From: Euglena gracilis
Lineage: Eukaryota > Euglenida > Euglenophyceae > Euglenales
NCBI GenBank assembly: GCA_039621445.1
Contig: CP154957.1
Span: forward strand, 10,906,409 to 10,970,408
Length of the DNA: 64,000 nucleotides
Direction: 5' to 3'
A model generated the notes under the pieces. That model was not told the DNA's origin. It was given only the letters and a program-made list of their open reading frames with translations, and did no database searches. A program made the translations under genes and the position numbers. Shown here piece by piece: positions 22,185-33,516 of this stretch (positions are counted from its first letter, which is position 1; every line of letters begins with the position of its first letter).

Positions 22185-22450
22185 GTGGTGCCGACCCCAC
22201 CGCGCGGGGGGGGGGGTGCCTGTGGGCAGTCACTCCAAGGCACCCAGCTCCGACCCCCCCCCCAGGGGGATGGGGCACATGGCCAAAAGTGCCTGGGCAC
22301 TCTGCCAAGGCACTTCCGGCACCGAAGGCGCAGAAGTCCAGAAACGGCCATTTTCGGACACTTTTTTGGCCCACAACCAGGCAGGCACCCCCCCCCCCCC
22401 TGGAGGGGAAGTGGCTGCCTGCCAGACACGCCAGGGCACTCCCCAGGGTT
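22185..22450 (+). mobile_element. G/C-run inverted-repeat element (family I, copy 2)
   Basis: Colinear with 17,860-18,130: GGTGCCGACCCCACC, a G run, GGCAGTCACTCCAAGGCACC, C run, ATGGCCAAAAGTGCC, CACCGAAGGCGC, then a facing C run/G run. Diverged and non-coding. Confidence 0.6.
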
Positions 22451-22693
22451 GGTCAAATTCAGCCTGGCCAGCTGACAGCTAACAACTGTTTTCCAACCAG
22501 CCCAAATTTTCCAGGCTGTGAGCTGGAGACCCAGGGGTCGTTAAGCCAAAGGCAATAGTGCGCGGTCGCCGCCGTAGCACGCACAACGCTGCCAATTAGA
22601 TGCGGTGTGTGACGAACTCGGCAGTCCTCGAATCCCGCCGCAGTCCTGTGAAATATGCGGCCACTTTGTCGGCAGCCCCGCTGTCCCCCGCAG

Positions 22694-22780
22694 GGGCCCA
22701 CCCCCAGGACGGCCTGCTGCTGCCTGGCGGAGCCCCGCTGGGCGTGACGCGGGAGGTGGCCCAGCGGCTGGCGGACAGGC
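22694..22780 (+). CDS. Candidate internal exon with L-P-x-G-x-P and A-Q-x-L-A (3' end unclear)
   Basis: The acceptor CCCCCGCAG leads to DGLLLPGGAPLGVTREVAQR and LADRR. It combines the LLLP-x-G-x-P strand seen at 25.7 kb with the A-Q-R-L-A helix seen at 26.5 kb. Donors GTGGCC (22,756) or GTTGGC (about 22,781) are possible. The giant microsatellite starts 65 bases downstream. Confidence 0.5.
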
Positions 22781-22844
22781 GTTGGCCACTTCATCCCACC
22801 CACCAACCCACCACCCAGCCACCCACACACCCACAACATATCCG

Positions 22845-24748
<1,904 letters not shown>

Positions 24749-24999
24749 GGAGTTTATGGTGATTGAATGGTGGATAACTGTGAACATCACAATCAGAATT
24801 GAGCCAATTCCCAAGAAAGTGCAAAGGCCTCAAAAGAATTAAGCTCGGTTGTTGGCAAACGTTGAACCCTATTTTTTCTCACGCCACAGCACTTCGCAGG
24901 TTGTCCGACTCCGCGAATGGGTGCTGACTGGAACCAGTGCCCGTGGAGCCAGTCTGGTCTTTTTTTTTTGGAGAGGGGGGCTCACCATGGTTGAATAGC

Positions 25000-25084
25000 C
25001 ATCCCCTGGGTCCGTTCCCCATTGTCGCCATCGAAACGTTGGACGAATGTGAGGACTACGACGTGGAGCCCAGCCGGGTTGTCG
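25000..25084 (+). CDS. Candidate internal exon
   Basis: The frame reads HPLGPFPIVAIETLDECEDY and DVEPSRVV to a good donor, G|GTGCGT (phase 1 out). The acceptor is a TAG just upstream; its position is uncertain by a base because of a long T run. IVAIETL is a hydrophobic strand followed by an acidic segment. It joins in phase to the 25.66 kb exon. Confidence 0.55.
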
Positions 25085-25658
25085 GTGCGTGTTCCCAACC
25101 CTCCCCATCCTGTTGCCTTTCCTTCTCACGTGTTCTTTTTCAATTTTTTTGTGGGATGCTGGCGAGCATCTTCAACTGTTTAATGTTAAATTGTTCGACC
25201 CCTCGAGACCAAAATCTTCCCGCAGTTCCCTAGGTGTAGTTCCTCATTGGGCATCTGGGTGCATTGTGCACACATGCAGATTACAAGACTTCCAACCTGA
25301 CTGCAACACAATTTTTCCACCGCATCAGGTGTGTTTCACGGTGTGAGACCCGGAATATGAATCATTGATTTCTCATCAGCAGATCGCCTCCTCAACATTA
25401 AAAAAAATCCTCATGGCAGAAAGTGTGGTCGTTATGGTTGGAAGCTGGCTAGCTGGTCGCCTTGTGGCACCAAGGATCACTCCTTCCCGGATCGAGCAAA
25501 AAATTGGCAACACAACGGGCAAGAAGGTGTGAATTTAACATTTGTTTTTCAGGAACAAAATATCAACAAAATTAAGCTTTCGATACACAGGCTGCTCACC
25601 ATTGGAACCACCAGGCAGCCTGTGAATAGCATTTCCAGTCAAGGTGCGATACGACCAG

Positions 25659-25771
25659 ATGCCGGGTTCGTTGTCCACGGATTCCACCGTGCGCCCCCGC
25701 GTCCCGTCGCCGTGCTGCTGCTGCCCTCCGGCCGGGCCATCCGGGACGGGGAGGGGCGGCCGCTGGTGCTT
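25659..25771 (+). CDS. Candidate internal exon with G-R-x-I-x-D-x-x-G-R-P-L unit
   Basis: Starts after ACGACCAG in phase 1. It encodes AGFVVHGFHRAPPRPVA, then VLLLPSGRAIRDGEGRPL, another copy of the strand-G-x-x-x-D-x-x-G-x-P repeat. The donor CTT|GTGACT is phase 0; a later GTACCT is possible and would add VTLASAKQ. Minus-strand open frames here are shadows. Confidence 0.6.
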
Positions 25772-26128
25772 GTGACTCTCGCCAGCGCGAAGCAGTACCT
25801 GCTGGGCCCTGGCCACCCCACTGCTTTGCTTTATGTGTGCCTGGCCTGCCCACTGGACTTGACTGACTGGTTGTTTTAGAGTGTCCAACCCCCCCAGGAT
25901 GGGCAGAAACCAACAACAGAAACTTGGAGCAGAAGGCGCCATATTTTTTTGAAAATTGTCAAGAATCTTTTTTCATTTTTTGGCTATTTTGTTGGAAATG
26001 GACGGAGCCCGGGGGGGGGGGGCAGTTGAGAATGACTGACTGGTCTTGAAAAACCGACTCACTGGTTTTTTGATGGTGATAAACGATTGGGTGTTCATAT
26101 TCCACTTTCAGGGGGAAAGGGAGGGAAG

Positions 26129-26192
26129 GTTAAACCCCCCAAATAATACCCCCCCGGGCATTATTTTTGGGGGGGTATTATTTGGGGGGAGG
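26129..26192. repeat. Short C/G-tipped hairpin with AATAATA stem
   Basis: CCCCCCAAATAATACCCCCC faces GGGGGGTATTATTTGGGGGG across a short loop. It is a minimal version of the family B architecture with a different word, about 240 bases upstream of another G-run pair. Confidence 0.7.
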
Positions 26193-26510
26193 ATAACAGC
26201 AGCCCAAAATTTTCGAAATTTTTCTAAGTCCCGTAGGAGCCAAAAGGGTCATCTTTTGTACTTTCTTATGAAATTTACCATTTTTGGAGGTCAGATGATC
26301 CAGAAAAATCGATTTATTTCGTAATTTGTTGTCAGAAATTGTGATTTTTACCTACATTTTCAGGTGAAAATCCGGGCCTTCGGCCCGAAACCGGGGGGGG
26401 GGGGGATAATTTCGGTCGCCGAAGTCAGACCTCGACCGGGGGGGGGGGGGATTGTTTGGGGGGAGGGTTTGAGGGGAGGGTTTAGCAGTGGCAGTGGTCT
26501 CGGCAACCAG

Positions 26511-26600
26511 CCAGTTCTGGACCCCGCGGGGCAGCCAATGACGATGAAGCACGCACAGCGCCTCGCAGGCATCCCGGTGGAGGAGTTCGGGCTGTACAAG
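26511..26600 (+). CDS. Candidate internal exon with G-Q-P-M and A-Q-R-L-A (30 codons)
   Basis: GGCAACCAG and TACAAG|GTGCAG enclose 30 codons in phase 0, joining the 25.66 kb exon in frame. It encodes PVLDPAGQPMTMKHAQRLAG, then IPVEEFGLYK. It pairs the G-x-P repeat with the AQRLA helix in one exon, as at 22.7 kb. Confidence 0.65.
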
Positions 26601-26659
26601 GTGCAGCCAGGGGCGATGTGCAGGAGGGCAGTCACTCTCGCAGCAACCCCCCCCCCCCC

Positions 26660-26757
26660 TAATAGTAGGGCATGCCCTCTACAAGAGCAGGGTCCAAATA
26701 GTAGAGCACCCCCCTCTGGCGAAGCGAGCGTCCACTACAAGAGCACCCGCTGGAAAA
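26660..26757 (+). repeat. Dispersed repeat F, copy 1
   Basis: Contains TACAAGAGCAGGGTCCAAAT, then GAGCACCCCCCTCTGGCGAA and GCGTCCACTACAAGAGCACC. Nearly identical to 27,411-27,505 in the same orientation; a diverged relative lies at 11.4 kb. Confidence 0.75.
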
Positions 26758-26939
26758 TCAATGGAAGCAGAAGCAAGGCAAGTCATTCCATGTGATTGTG
26801 GCAAGATTTGTAACTTGCCTCAAAAGGCAAGCTTCCCAGAGCTCAGCAGCTGTACAATCCCTCCAACCTCGGCTGCTGTTGGCGTTTGGCTGCCGGTTTA
26901 GGTGGAGGAAGGGAGGTTGAGGGGACCGGAAACTGACTG

Positions 26940-27195
26940 GGGTTGAACTGGTAACCCCGACCCCCCACTTATACCCCCCCCCCTCCTATACCCCCCCCCC
27001 CCCACTTATCCCCCCCCCCCCTCGGGCCCAACCACTAAACCGTGACTTATAACCCCCCCCCCCCGGAAGCCATGAGAAGGCAAAGAGAACCGCCAAGGCT
27101 GAACCCCCCCCACTTATAACCCCCCCCCCCCCTCGGGGCCAACCACTAAACAGGATCCTATAACCCCCGGGGGGTTATAAGTGAGGGGGGGTTTA
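26940..27195. mobile_element. C/G-tipped repeat with CACTTATAA word
   Basis: Five copies of CCCC(A)CTTATA(A)CCCC lie on the left, and GGGGTTATAAGTGAGGGGGG followed by GTTTAAA closes the right. Again C runs plus a short family word, with the reverse complement at the far end. No coding capacity. Confidence 0.6.
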
Positions 27196-27410
27196 AATGC
27201 CATCAGGACTTTTTTTTAGTTCTGAACAACCTTTTATGCCCTGAAACTTTTTTCAGTCCAGAAACATTTTACTACTCCAGACACACTTCAGAAACACTTT
27301 ACTACTACAGACTAGGATTACTAAGCCGGCTGGGGGCACCGGAGTGCACCATGCTAGCCTCGGAGTCGGACATTGAGCCAAGTGGGAAACGCTGTAGGAA
27401 AATGTGTGTG

Positions 27411-27505
27411 ATGTCCACTACAAGAGCAGGGTCCAAATAGAAAAGCACCCCCCTCTGACGAAGCGAGCGTCCACTACAAGAGCACCCGCTCTACAATTAA
27501 GGGGG
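27411..27505 (+). repeat. Dispersed repeat F, copy 2
   Basis: GTCCACTACAAGAGCAGGGT through CGAAGCGAGCGTCCACTACA to GCACCCGCT, with only a few changes from the 26.66 kb copy. Its first nine bases repeat near its end, so the unit may be a tandem fragment of a larger element. Confidence 0.75.
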
Positions 27506-27751
27506 GGGTTTAGGGTAGTTTTTCACTCAGACTCATCTGTGAAAGACATTACGTTTTAAGAAATCGTTCTCAGCATGTGGCCTCCTTACGCTATCATAGA
27601 TGGTCGATATTACATCTGCTGGCAAGACAAACGAGTGGGCAAAACGTGCTACTGCTAGCGATGCACACCCTCAGCGGCTATGCCCAACTGCCCTCATCAA
27701 CAAGCATTGATCTCGTGGTGGGCTCACTGTGCGCAATTATACCCCCGGCAG

Positions 27752-27956
27752 CTCCACGTCACACCAGTCACACGAGCCCCTGGGGCCAACCCATGATCCG
27801 GTCCCCCAGTGGCATTGTGCGCCGGCCGGATGGGGCCCCAGTGATGACGGAGCACCTCGTGCCCCCCGACGCCCGGCGGTACGTGGCGCTGCCCGATGGG
27901 ACGCAGCTGCTGGACGCCGGGGGCAAGCCCATCTTGCAGGACCCCGCCCTGGCTTA
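27752..27956 (+). CDS. Candidate terminal or internal exon with three G-x-P units, ends in TAG
   Basis: After CCCCGGCAG the frame encodes WGQPMIRSPSGIVRRPDGAP, then VPPDARRYVALPDG and TQLLDAGGKPILQDPALA, followed by TAG. It is the densest stretch of the G-x-P repeat. If TAG is the true stop, a gene ends here. However, a consensus donor (AAC|GTAAGA) lies 22 nt downstream, and the intervening codons (RQPDETT) look coding, so the end is ambiguous. Confidence 0.6.
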
Positions 27957-28131
27957 GCGGCAACCCGACGAGACAACGTAAGAATGTGGCGTATTGTTTT
28001 GCCCCCTCCCCCCCTCACAAGTGAAAGGTCAAAAATCCAACACCGATGCCAGATTCAAAATTGAGACAAGGCTGTCTCAGTCTAAATATCCCCCATTTAC
28101 GCTGACCAAATAACTATCACCTCCGGCAGTG

Positions 28132-28259
<128 letters not shown>

Positions 28260-28380
28260 CACAGGTGCGTGTGGGTGTGGGTGGGGGGTGAGTGCGTTTT
28301 CCTGTCATTTGGACGGCCAGGTTGACTTCCCGGGCGGCTGGGGCGGGGGTGTTGCTGTGTGGAGGGTTGCCCCCTCACAG

Positions 28381-28490
28381 CCATGGCTGCCGGTCGGCAG
28401 GATACGGCGGGGCGGGGGCGCGACTCCATCGTGGGGGCGCTACGGCAGGGGCAGCCAGGGATGGCGGGGAAGCCTGGTGGTGTTGAGGAG
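28381..28490 (+). CDS. Candidate exon, possibly initial
   Basis: CCCCTCACAG is followed by CCATGGCTGCC. The frame gives MAAGRQDTAGRGRDSIVGAL and RQGQPGMAGKPG to GAG|GTGGCA, phase 0 out. As the ATG is in a favourable context and the previous exon ends with a stop, this could be the first coding exon of a second gene. It may equally be an internal exon in phase 1. Confidence 0.4.
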
Positions 28491-28650
28491 GTGGCAGGGG
28501 GGGGGTCTGGACCCCCCTGGGGGTAAGGCGATAGGGGGGGACCACCCCACCCCCCTACAGGGGTTCAGAAATTTTTTTAAAGCTTTGTGGCCTCAGGTGG
28601 TGGTCAGGGCCGGATCGATGGGTCTCTTGGAGGGTTATCCCTATATTTGA

Positions 28651-28971
28651 CAGGGCGGTCCTCAAGGGACAGGAAATTTTTATTTATTTTCTTAAGGACC
28701 GCCCCCCCCCCCCCAAGGGCCAGACTGGGACTTGAACGGGGGCAAAAATTCAACAGTCGAAAAACACAGTTTTTGATGATTTGGGTGGATGGACGATGGT
28801 CCAAGGGTGCCAGGAATCAATTTTTTTTTCCTGATGTCGACCTGTTCTCGCTGAAAAATGCCAAAATTTCTTGCCCATTTTCCTGTACATTTTTCACTGA
28901 GTGTGCTGGGACAGCGGAGTTTTTATTATTATATTATATTATTTGCTTAAGGACCACCCTGATTTTTGACG
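28651..28971. mobile_element. TIR element CAGGGCGGTCC (family C, copy 2)
   Basis: Starts CAGGGCGGTCCTCAAGGGAC and ends TTTGCTTAAGGACCACCCTG, the same termini as the 7.47-8.79 kb element with one mismatch. Near the left end it has TTAAGGACCGCCCC and a C run. The interior of about 250 bases is unrelated or strongly diverged, so it is a deletion derivative or a separate non-autonomous type. Confidence 0.8.
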
Positions 28972-29481
28972 CTAGAATTACCTTATACCCTCAAAGGTCG
29001 ACCACCCCCGTGCCCCCCCCCCCCTAGTGGGTCCCCATGACGAGCGAAGGCAACTGCTTCCAGCCTGTTTCTCAACTGTCACTGGCCTTCTTTGGTGTCG
29101 GAACTTGCACATAAAAATGGCGGCGTTCATTTCGTCAACAACAGCTTTATTTCCCAACTCAGTTTGGGACAGTCTGACGTGATTCTTTTGGATTCAATTC
29201 TGTTGGTGACACGAGTTGGGTTTGATGGACCCAATTCTGAGCCACACCCCAGGTGCAAATCAGAACCGTGGAAAACTTGCCTCCGAAGTCAATTCAGGGC
29301 TGAAAACATAAAAAAAGAAATATAAAATATAAAAATAAAAAATATTATAAAAATATAATAAAAAATAAAAAGCCTCTTTTGGGGCCAGGGGGTGAGGTGG
29401 TAGGGGGACCCCCCCCCCCCCGGGGCCTGCCGTCCATCCCTGGGGGCAGGGGTAGGGGGTTGTTTCCGTGTCGGGCCTCAG

Positions 29482-29584
29482 CGTCCTGCCGGGCGGCGAC
29501 CGGTTCATGAGCTTCCGCTGCGGGCGGAACCGGCCGCCTGGGCCCTCCCTCGGTTCGCTCCGGCGGTGGGGGCACACCGAGCCG
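29482..29584 (+). CDS. Candidate internal exon
   Basis: GTCGGGCCTCAG and a strong donor CCG|GTGAGA. One frame gives VLPGGDRFMSFRCGRNRPPG and SLGSLRRWGHTEP (phase 2 in, 0 out); another Pro/Ala frame is also open. The first resembles the LPGG start of the 22.7 kb exon. Confidence 0.5.
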
Positions 29585-29827
29585 GTGAGAATTGGGCGAT
29601 ACTGTTGAGACTGTGGTGCTGTGTTATGCCTGATCCTCCTCCCCAAGTGCTGTTTAACGTTAATTAAAATTATATTAATTTATTAGTATTTATCTGTTTA
29701 ATACATTGATTTTGAAATTGATTTAATATACTGTCACGGTAAACAATAAAAACCGTAAATAATAAAACTGAAAAAATAAAACCTTACTAAATAAAAACCA
29801 GACGACCCTGCAAATGAAAATCAAGGG

Positions 29828-30490
29828 AAGCGCATGGAATTGCTGCCGAGAGAGTCTCGGTGACGGGTGGGATATGGAAAATCAGGTTGGTCGGTGTCGT
29901 CGGCAGCAGAGGATTCTGCTGCCTCGAGCCGGGTGACAAACATCTCATGGCGTGCATTTGTGCGTGCCTCTTCCTGTGCCCCAAAGATTGACCAACGCTG
30001 GAACCGAACACCCCGAGCCCCAAAGCGCAGTAGGAATTCTTGATGGATGATAGAAAAATACCAAAGCAAGAAAGCTGGCATCCCAACACAACAGAACTAC
30101 CTCTTGTCTTAACTCATCAAGGATGCAGAAAAAAAAAAGATACAGACTTTGAATCATCAGAGGCATAGAAAAAATGCACGCTTGCTGGACAGCATCCGTT
30201 GTTGGGTAGAGTTGCCCAAAGAATTTCTTTCTGATCCTCCCACAACGGATCTATTTTTCTCTTCATGGTTGTTGTTGTAAATATGTTATAGGCCTCAGCC
30301 AACTCCTTCTCTTCCAAATGATGGTGGGCAGAAGGCTTGGAAACCAGCACATGGCGTCCTATGGAATTGACTGTGAGGAGAGGACATAAAGCTCGCTTGA
30401 CCATCCCAGCCCTGCCACCTTCTCGGCCGGCCAAGCGAGAAAAAATGTCAAGAGCCGTTGCCTGGAAGAGCGTCTTGAAGAAAAATGAGG
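29828..30490 (-). pseudogene. Minus-strand coding-like relic of unknown family
   Basis: On the minus strand one frame reads from about 30,480 (FFKTLFQATALDIFSRLAGR) through HVLVSKPSAHHHLEEKELAE and KRKIDPLWEDQKEILWATLP to a run of ten T. There the frame must shift to reach LDELRQEVVLLCWDASF. A further change (frameshift or small intron) reaches FLLRFGARGVRFQRWSIFG, with a stop near 29,828. The composition is ordinary and unlike the GC-rich + strand exons. Near-direct repeats (CTAAATAAAAACCAGA / CTAAATAAACACCAGAG) flank it at about 29,792 and 30,509. Possibly a mobile-element gene remnant; no domain is recognised. Confidence 0.45.
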
Positions 30491-30609
30491 AAATAAAAAC
30501 CCACTAAATAAACACCAGAGCAGGCCGAGTTTTATTTATTGGCAATTTCTATGTATTAATATATGGTATAGTTACATACCTACATACATATATATGTGGA
30601 AAGATAAAT

Positions 30610-30868
30610 GGCAGCTCCCAACTATAATGGCCCCCCCTGGGGGAGGCCAAGTAGTTGGGAGAGGGGGGGGTCCGAGTTTTTTTTTTGCGTTATTGATGGA
30701 ATAGGGTTAGGGTTAGGAGTTAGGGTTAGGGTTAGGCCTCCTAGCTTAAGATTGGTGTAAGGTGTACAAGTTAGGCTTGAAGCTAGGCCGAATTTGTAAC
30801 CCTAACCCTACTCCATCAATAACGCAATTTTTTTTGACCCCCCCAGGGGGGCATAGTTGGGCGCTGCC
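30610..30868. mobile_element. Palindromic TIR element with telomere-like core (family A, copy 2)
   Basis: Ends GGCAGCTCCCAACTAT and ATAGTTGGGCGCTGCC, inverted with one mismatch. Inside, GCGTTATTGATGGAATAGGG with three TTAGGG units faces CCCTAACCCTACTCCATCAA and TAACGCAA. The same plan as the 956-1228 element, with different outer words. It lies in a TA/CATA microsatellite. Confidence 0.85.
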
Positions 30869-30980
30869 ACATACATATATATTTAAAATTATAGTTTCAC
30901 GCATTTTTTTTGAGGTTTTTTTTTAAAAGCCTTTTCAAGGTAATTAGAATTCCATCCTCCAAGGGCGGTGCGGGCATCAG

Positions 30981-31159
30981 ACGGGGCCCAAAGTCCAACA
31001 GGGTTGACCCGGGTGGCCCAGCCCCGTCCATGGGCTCCGGGCCGGCCATCTGCCTCTCCCCCGCCTCCTCCGCCACTTCGATGGAGCTGGCGCCCCGCAG
31101 CGACCAGTCCTTCGGCAACAGCGGCGCTGCCGAGCAGGCCCCACCTCGACCAAAACCAG
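30981..31159 (+). CDS. Candidate internal exon, Ser/Pro-rich
   Basis: GGGCATCAG leads in phase 2 to RGPKSNRVDPGGPAPSMGSG and SATSMELAPRSDQSFGNSG, ending near ACCAG|GTTTCT (phase 1). Another frame and the minus strand are also open because of the GC content. The chosen frame has the most balanced composition. Confidence 0.5.
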
Positions 31160-31829
31160 GTTTCTTCTTACGGAAGACCCCCCCCCCCCCCGGGGCGGGG
31201 GGGCTATGGGGAGGCAGAGCGGGGAAAGGGCGTGTCGACGCATGGAAGAGGGGGGGGGGGGAGGAGGAGGAGGTCGGATTTTGGTCGGTAAGTGCCATCA
31301 CATGCTCCCTGATGCTAAAGGTGCAGCGGGCGTGAAAATGTCTTTTTTCAGGGGAAATTTCGCGGTTTTGGGTCCTCTCCAGCAGTGACCCATGACCCCC
31401 CCCCTGGGGATGATGGACCTGCTATGGACGGACACCAAATAATACAAGGTACCTCCCCCCCAGTGTCAAGGAAGCCTGAGAAGATGGAGGAGATGTAAGG
31501 CTTTCTTCTAGCCATGCATGGATGGATATTTGGGAATATGGAGCTGTTTTATAATTATCTGACCATCTGAGACTGTTTTCAATTTGATGGAGGGAGATGT
31601 GAGTTCAAGTATCGCTGACGATTGCCATTACTTAGGTGGAAGCAAATCTTTGCATTGCTGCTGTTTTGTGTGTTCTGCCTGCAATTTGGTCTTTTGAACA
31701 TGAGGGCGTCCGAAGCACGCAGCATATGCTAAGTTTTCCATTTGTCCACAGCTTTGCATCTGATTTTTCGGTGTGGTTTGGGTATCACTCTGCGACAGAT
31801 GCTGTGTCGATGCATCAACGTGCAGGTGG

Positions 31830-31925
31830 GCGATTGGGACAGTTGGGCGGTTGGGACAGTTGGGCAGTTGAGACAGTTGGGCGGTTGGGCGGTTGGACGG
31901 TTGGGCAGTTGGGCGGTGGGGGGGG
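31830..31925. repeat. 10-bp tandem repeat (CAGTTGGGCGG-like)
   Basis: Imperfect tandem array of GGTTGGGCAGTTGGGCGG-type units immediately upstream of an exon. Trp/Gly-rich frames across it are artefacts. Confidence 0.85.
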
Positions 31926-31955
31926 GTTAGTTTTTCGGGGGCGCCTGTCTGTGAG

Positions 31956-32066
31956 ACGTTCCACCCGGACGGCTCCTCGGACTCCCCGCGGGAGGAGGAC
32001 CCCAGCCCCCCACTGGCCCAGGTGTTGGAGTCCCCCTCGGAGGCGCTGTTCACCGCCATTGCGGAG
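31956..32066 (+). CDS. Candidate internal exon, acidic/Ser-rich (37 codons)
   Basis: CTGTCTGTGAG and GCGGAG|GTGCGG enclose 37 codons in phase 0. It encodes TFHPDGSSDSPREEDPSPP and LAQVLESPSEALFTAIAE. The second half is helix-compatible. The frame stays open past the donor for another 50 nt. Confidence 0.65.
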
Positions 32067-33510
32067 GTGCGGTCAGAAGGCGTGTCGGACGGGGCTGCAG
32101 TTTTGCCCCTTTTCGCCACCTGACGACTGCTCGAGGCAAGTCTGGTGATGACCCGGGAGAAAACTGGTGGAGCAGCAAGGGAATGAATGGGCTGCAAGGT
32201 GCATATGCTTTTGCATGTTTGGCACGGAGGCATTGGACCCAGTTGCGGTTCGACGCCGCAGCATCGAACTAATTATCATTTGGGGGAAAAATTCATGAGT
32301 ATTCATGGACCATGGAATGTGTGACCCCGACCCATCAACCCCCAAGGGGTGGAGTAGTTGACCCGCCCACCCACCCACCCACCCACCCCACCCACCCCAC
32401 CCACCCAAACCCAAACTCCTCCAAAAACAGGCCAAAAATCCATGGAGAGATTTTTTTGACGCGGTTTAGGCAGGAATGCCCCTGGGTCTCCTCCCATGGG
32501 GTCTGGGTGGGGGGGAGAGTGCTCCGGGGGTCATCAAGCGAGCATACAGTTTCTGCTTTCCTTTGAGCTTTGCGATTCACACTCCAGCCTGCAGCTGAAC
32601 GCACAGAATGGACCAGTCGCATGGCCATGGATGAGCAGAGCTCCGTTGCGATCTGCGCGGCACCGACAGGAATCTTGTTGCGTGAAGAAAGCCTTTTGAC
32701 CTTTTTTGGAATATCCTTTTTGGGAGGTGTAGGATGTTGGTTGGGCTGGCATCCACAAGCAAATTATTGGGAATCCGTGATCATTTCTTAGGCGGCGCAT
32801 CTCGCACTTAAGCTGGTTTGGTCGATTTGCCATTTTCGCACTCCGACCAAAAACCGATTTGGGTGCTGGCTTTGCAAGGGGAGAGAGCAAGAGGCGGCAG
32901 GATGGACAAAACACGAGCAATTTTTCATTTTTGGCACCGGCTCTCCCGGGAATTACGTGTTTTTTTGCTGTTTTTTTGTGTGTGATCGGAATGACACGAA
33001 AACCCACCGACAAAAACACCAAATCCGGGTCCTCCTTTTTTGCGCGATGCGGCTCTCCTCACCAGTTGTTGGCGGCCCTGAATGGCTCCCTCCGGCGGTT
33101 TTGACGCAACTTTTGTGTTTTGCCGCCCTCGAACTTGTGTTTTTGTGCGTTTGCTGGAAGGATGGTGGTTAAGGGGAGTCCAATTGCTTCGCTGGGCAGG
33201 GTCACCTTGAAGGAGGGCGTGCGTGCCTGGTGATTTTGTGAAGGCCTGTGCAGGGTGAAGGGAAAGTGGTCTGAAGGGGAGGAAGGGTCAGGAGTCCCCA
33301 CCGAACTTGCAGCGGGGATGTGTTCCTCCAAACTGTGTCGTGAAGAAATGGCAGAGGGGATCACACAAATTCTATCGGAATGATTTATTGCAGCCACAGT
33401 TTGAACAAAGAAAGAATGTCGATGTGCGCGATTTCGCACATCACCACTCAAGGGTGCCCCAACAACGGCCATAAATACCCCAGAATTCACACTGCTGAAA
33501 ATGGTGCGAT
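32067..33510. other. Exon-poor region with weak minus-strand coding signal
   Basis: On the minus strand, about 33,060-33,400 reads SSVGTPDPSSPSDHFPFTLH and QARTPSFKVTLPSEAIGLPL without stops, and about 32,620-32,950 reads NEKLLVFCPSCRLLLSPLAK. Neither has clear splice boundaries or a recognised domain. They may be relics like that at 29.8 kb. Small GGGT/CACC runs lie at 32,360-32,405. Confidence 0.3.
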
Positions 33511-33516
33511 AAACAC

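Noticed and set aside
32577-32700. Possible + strand exon after CCAGCCTGCAG
   Set aside because: All frames are partly open, the donor is weak (no GT at the best end) and the minus strand is equally plausible.
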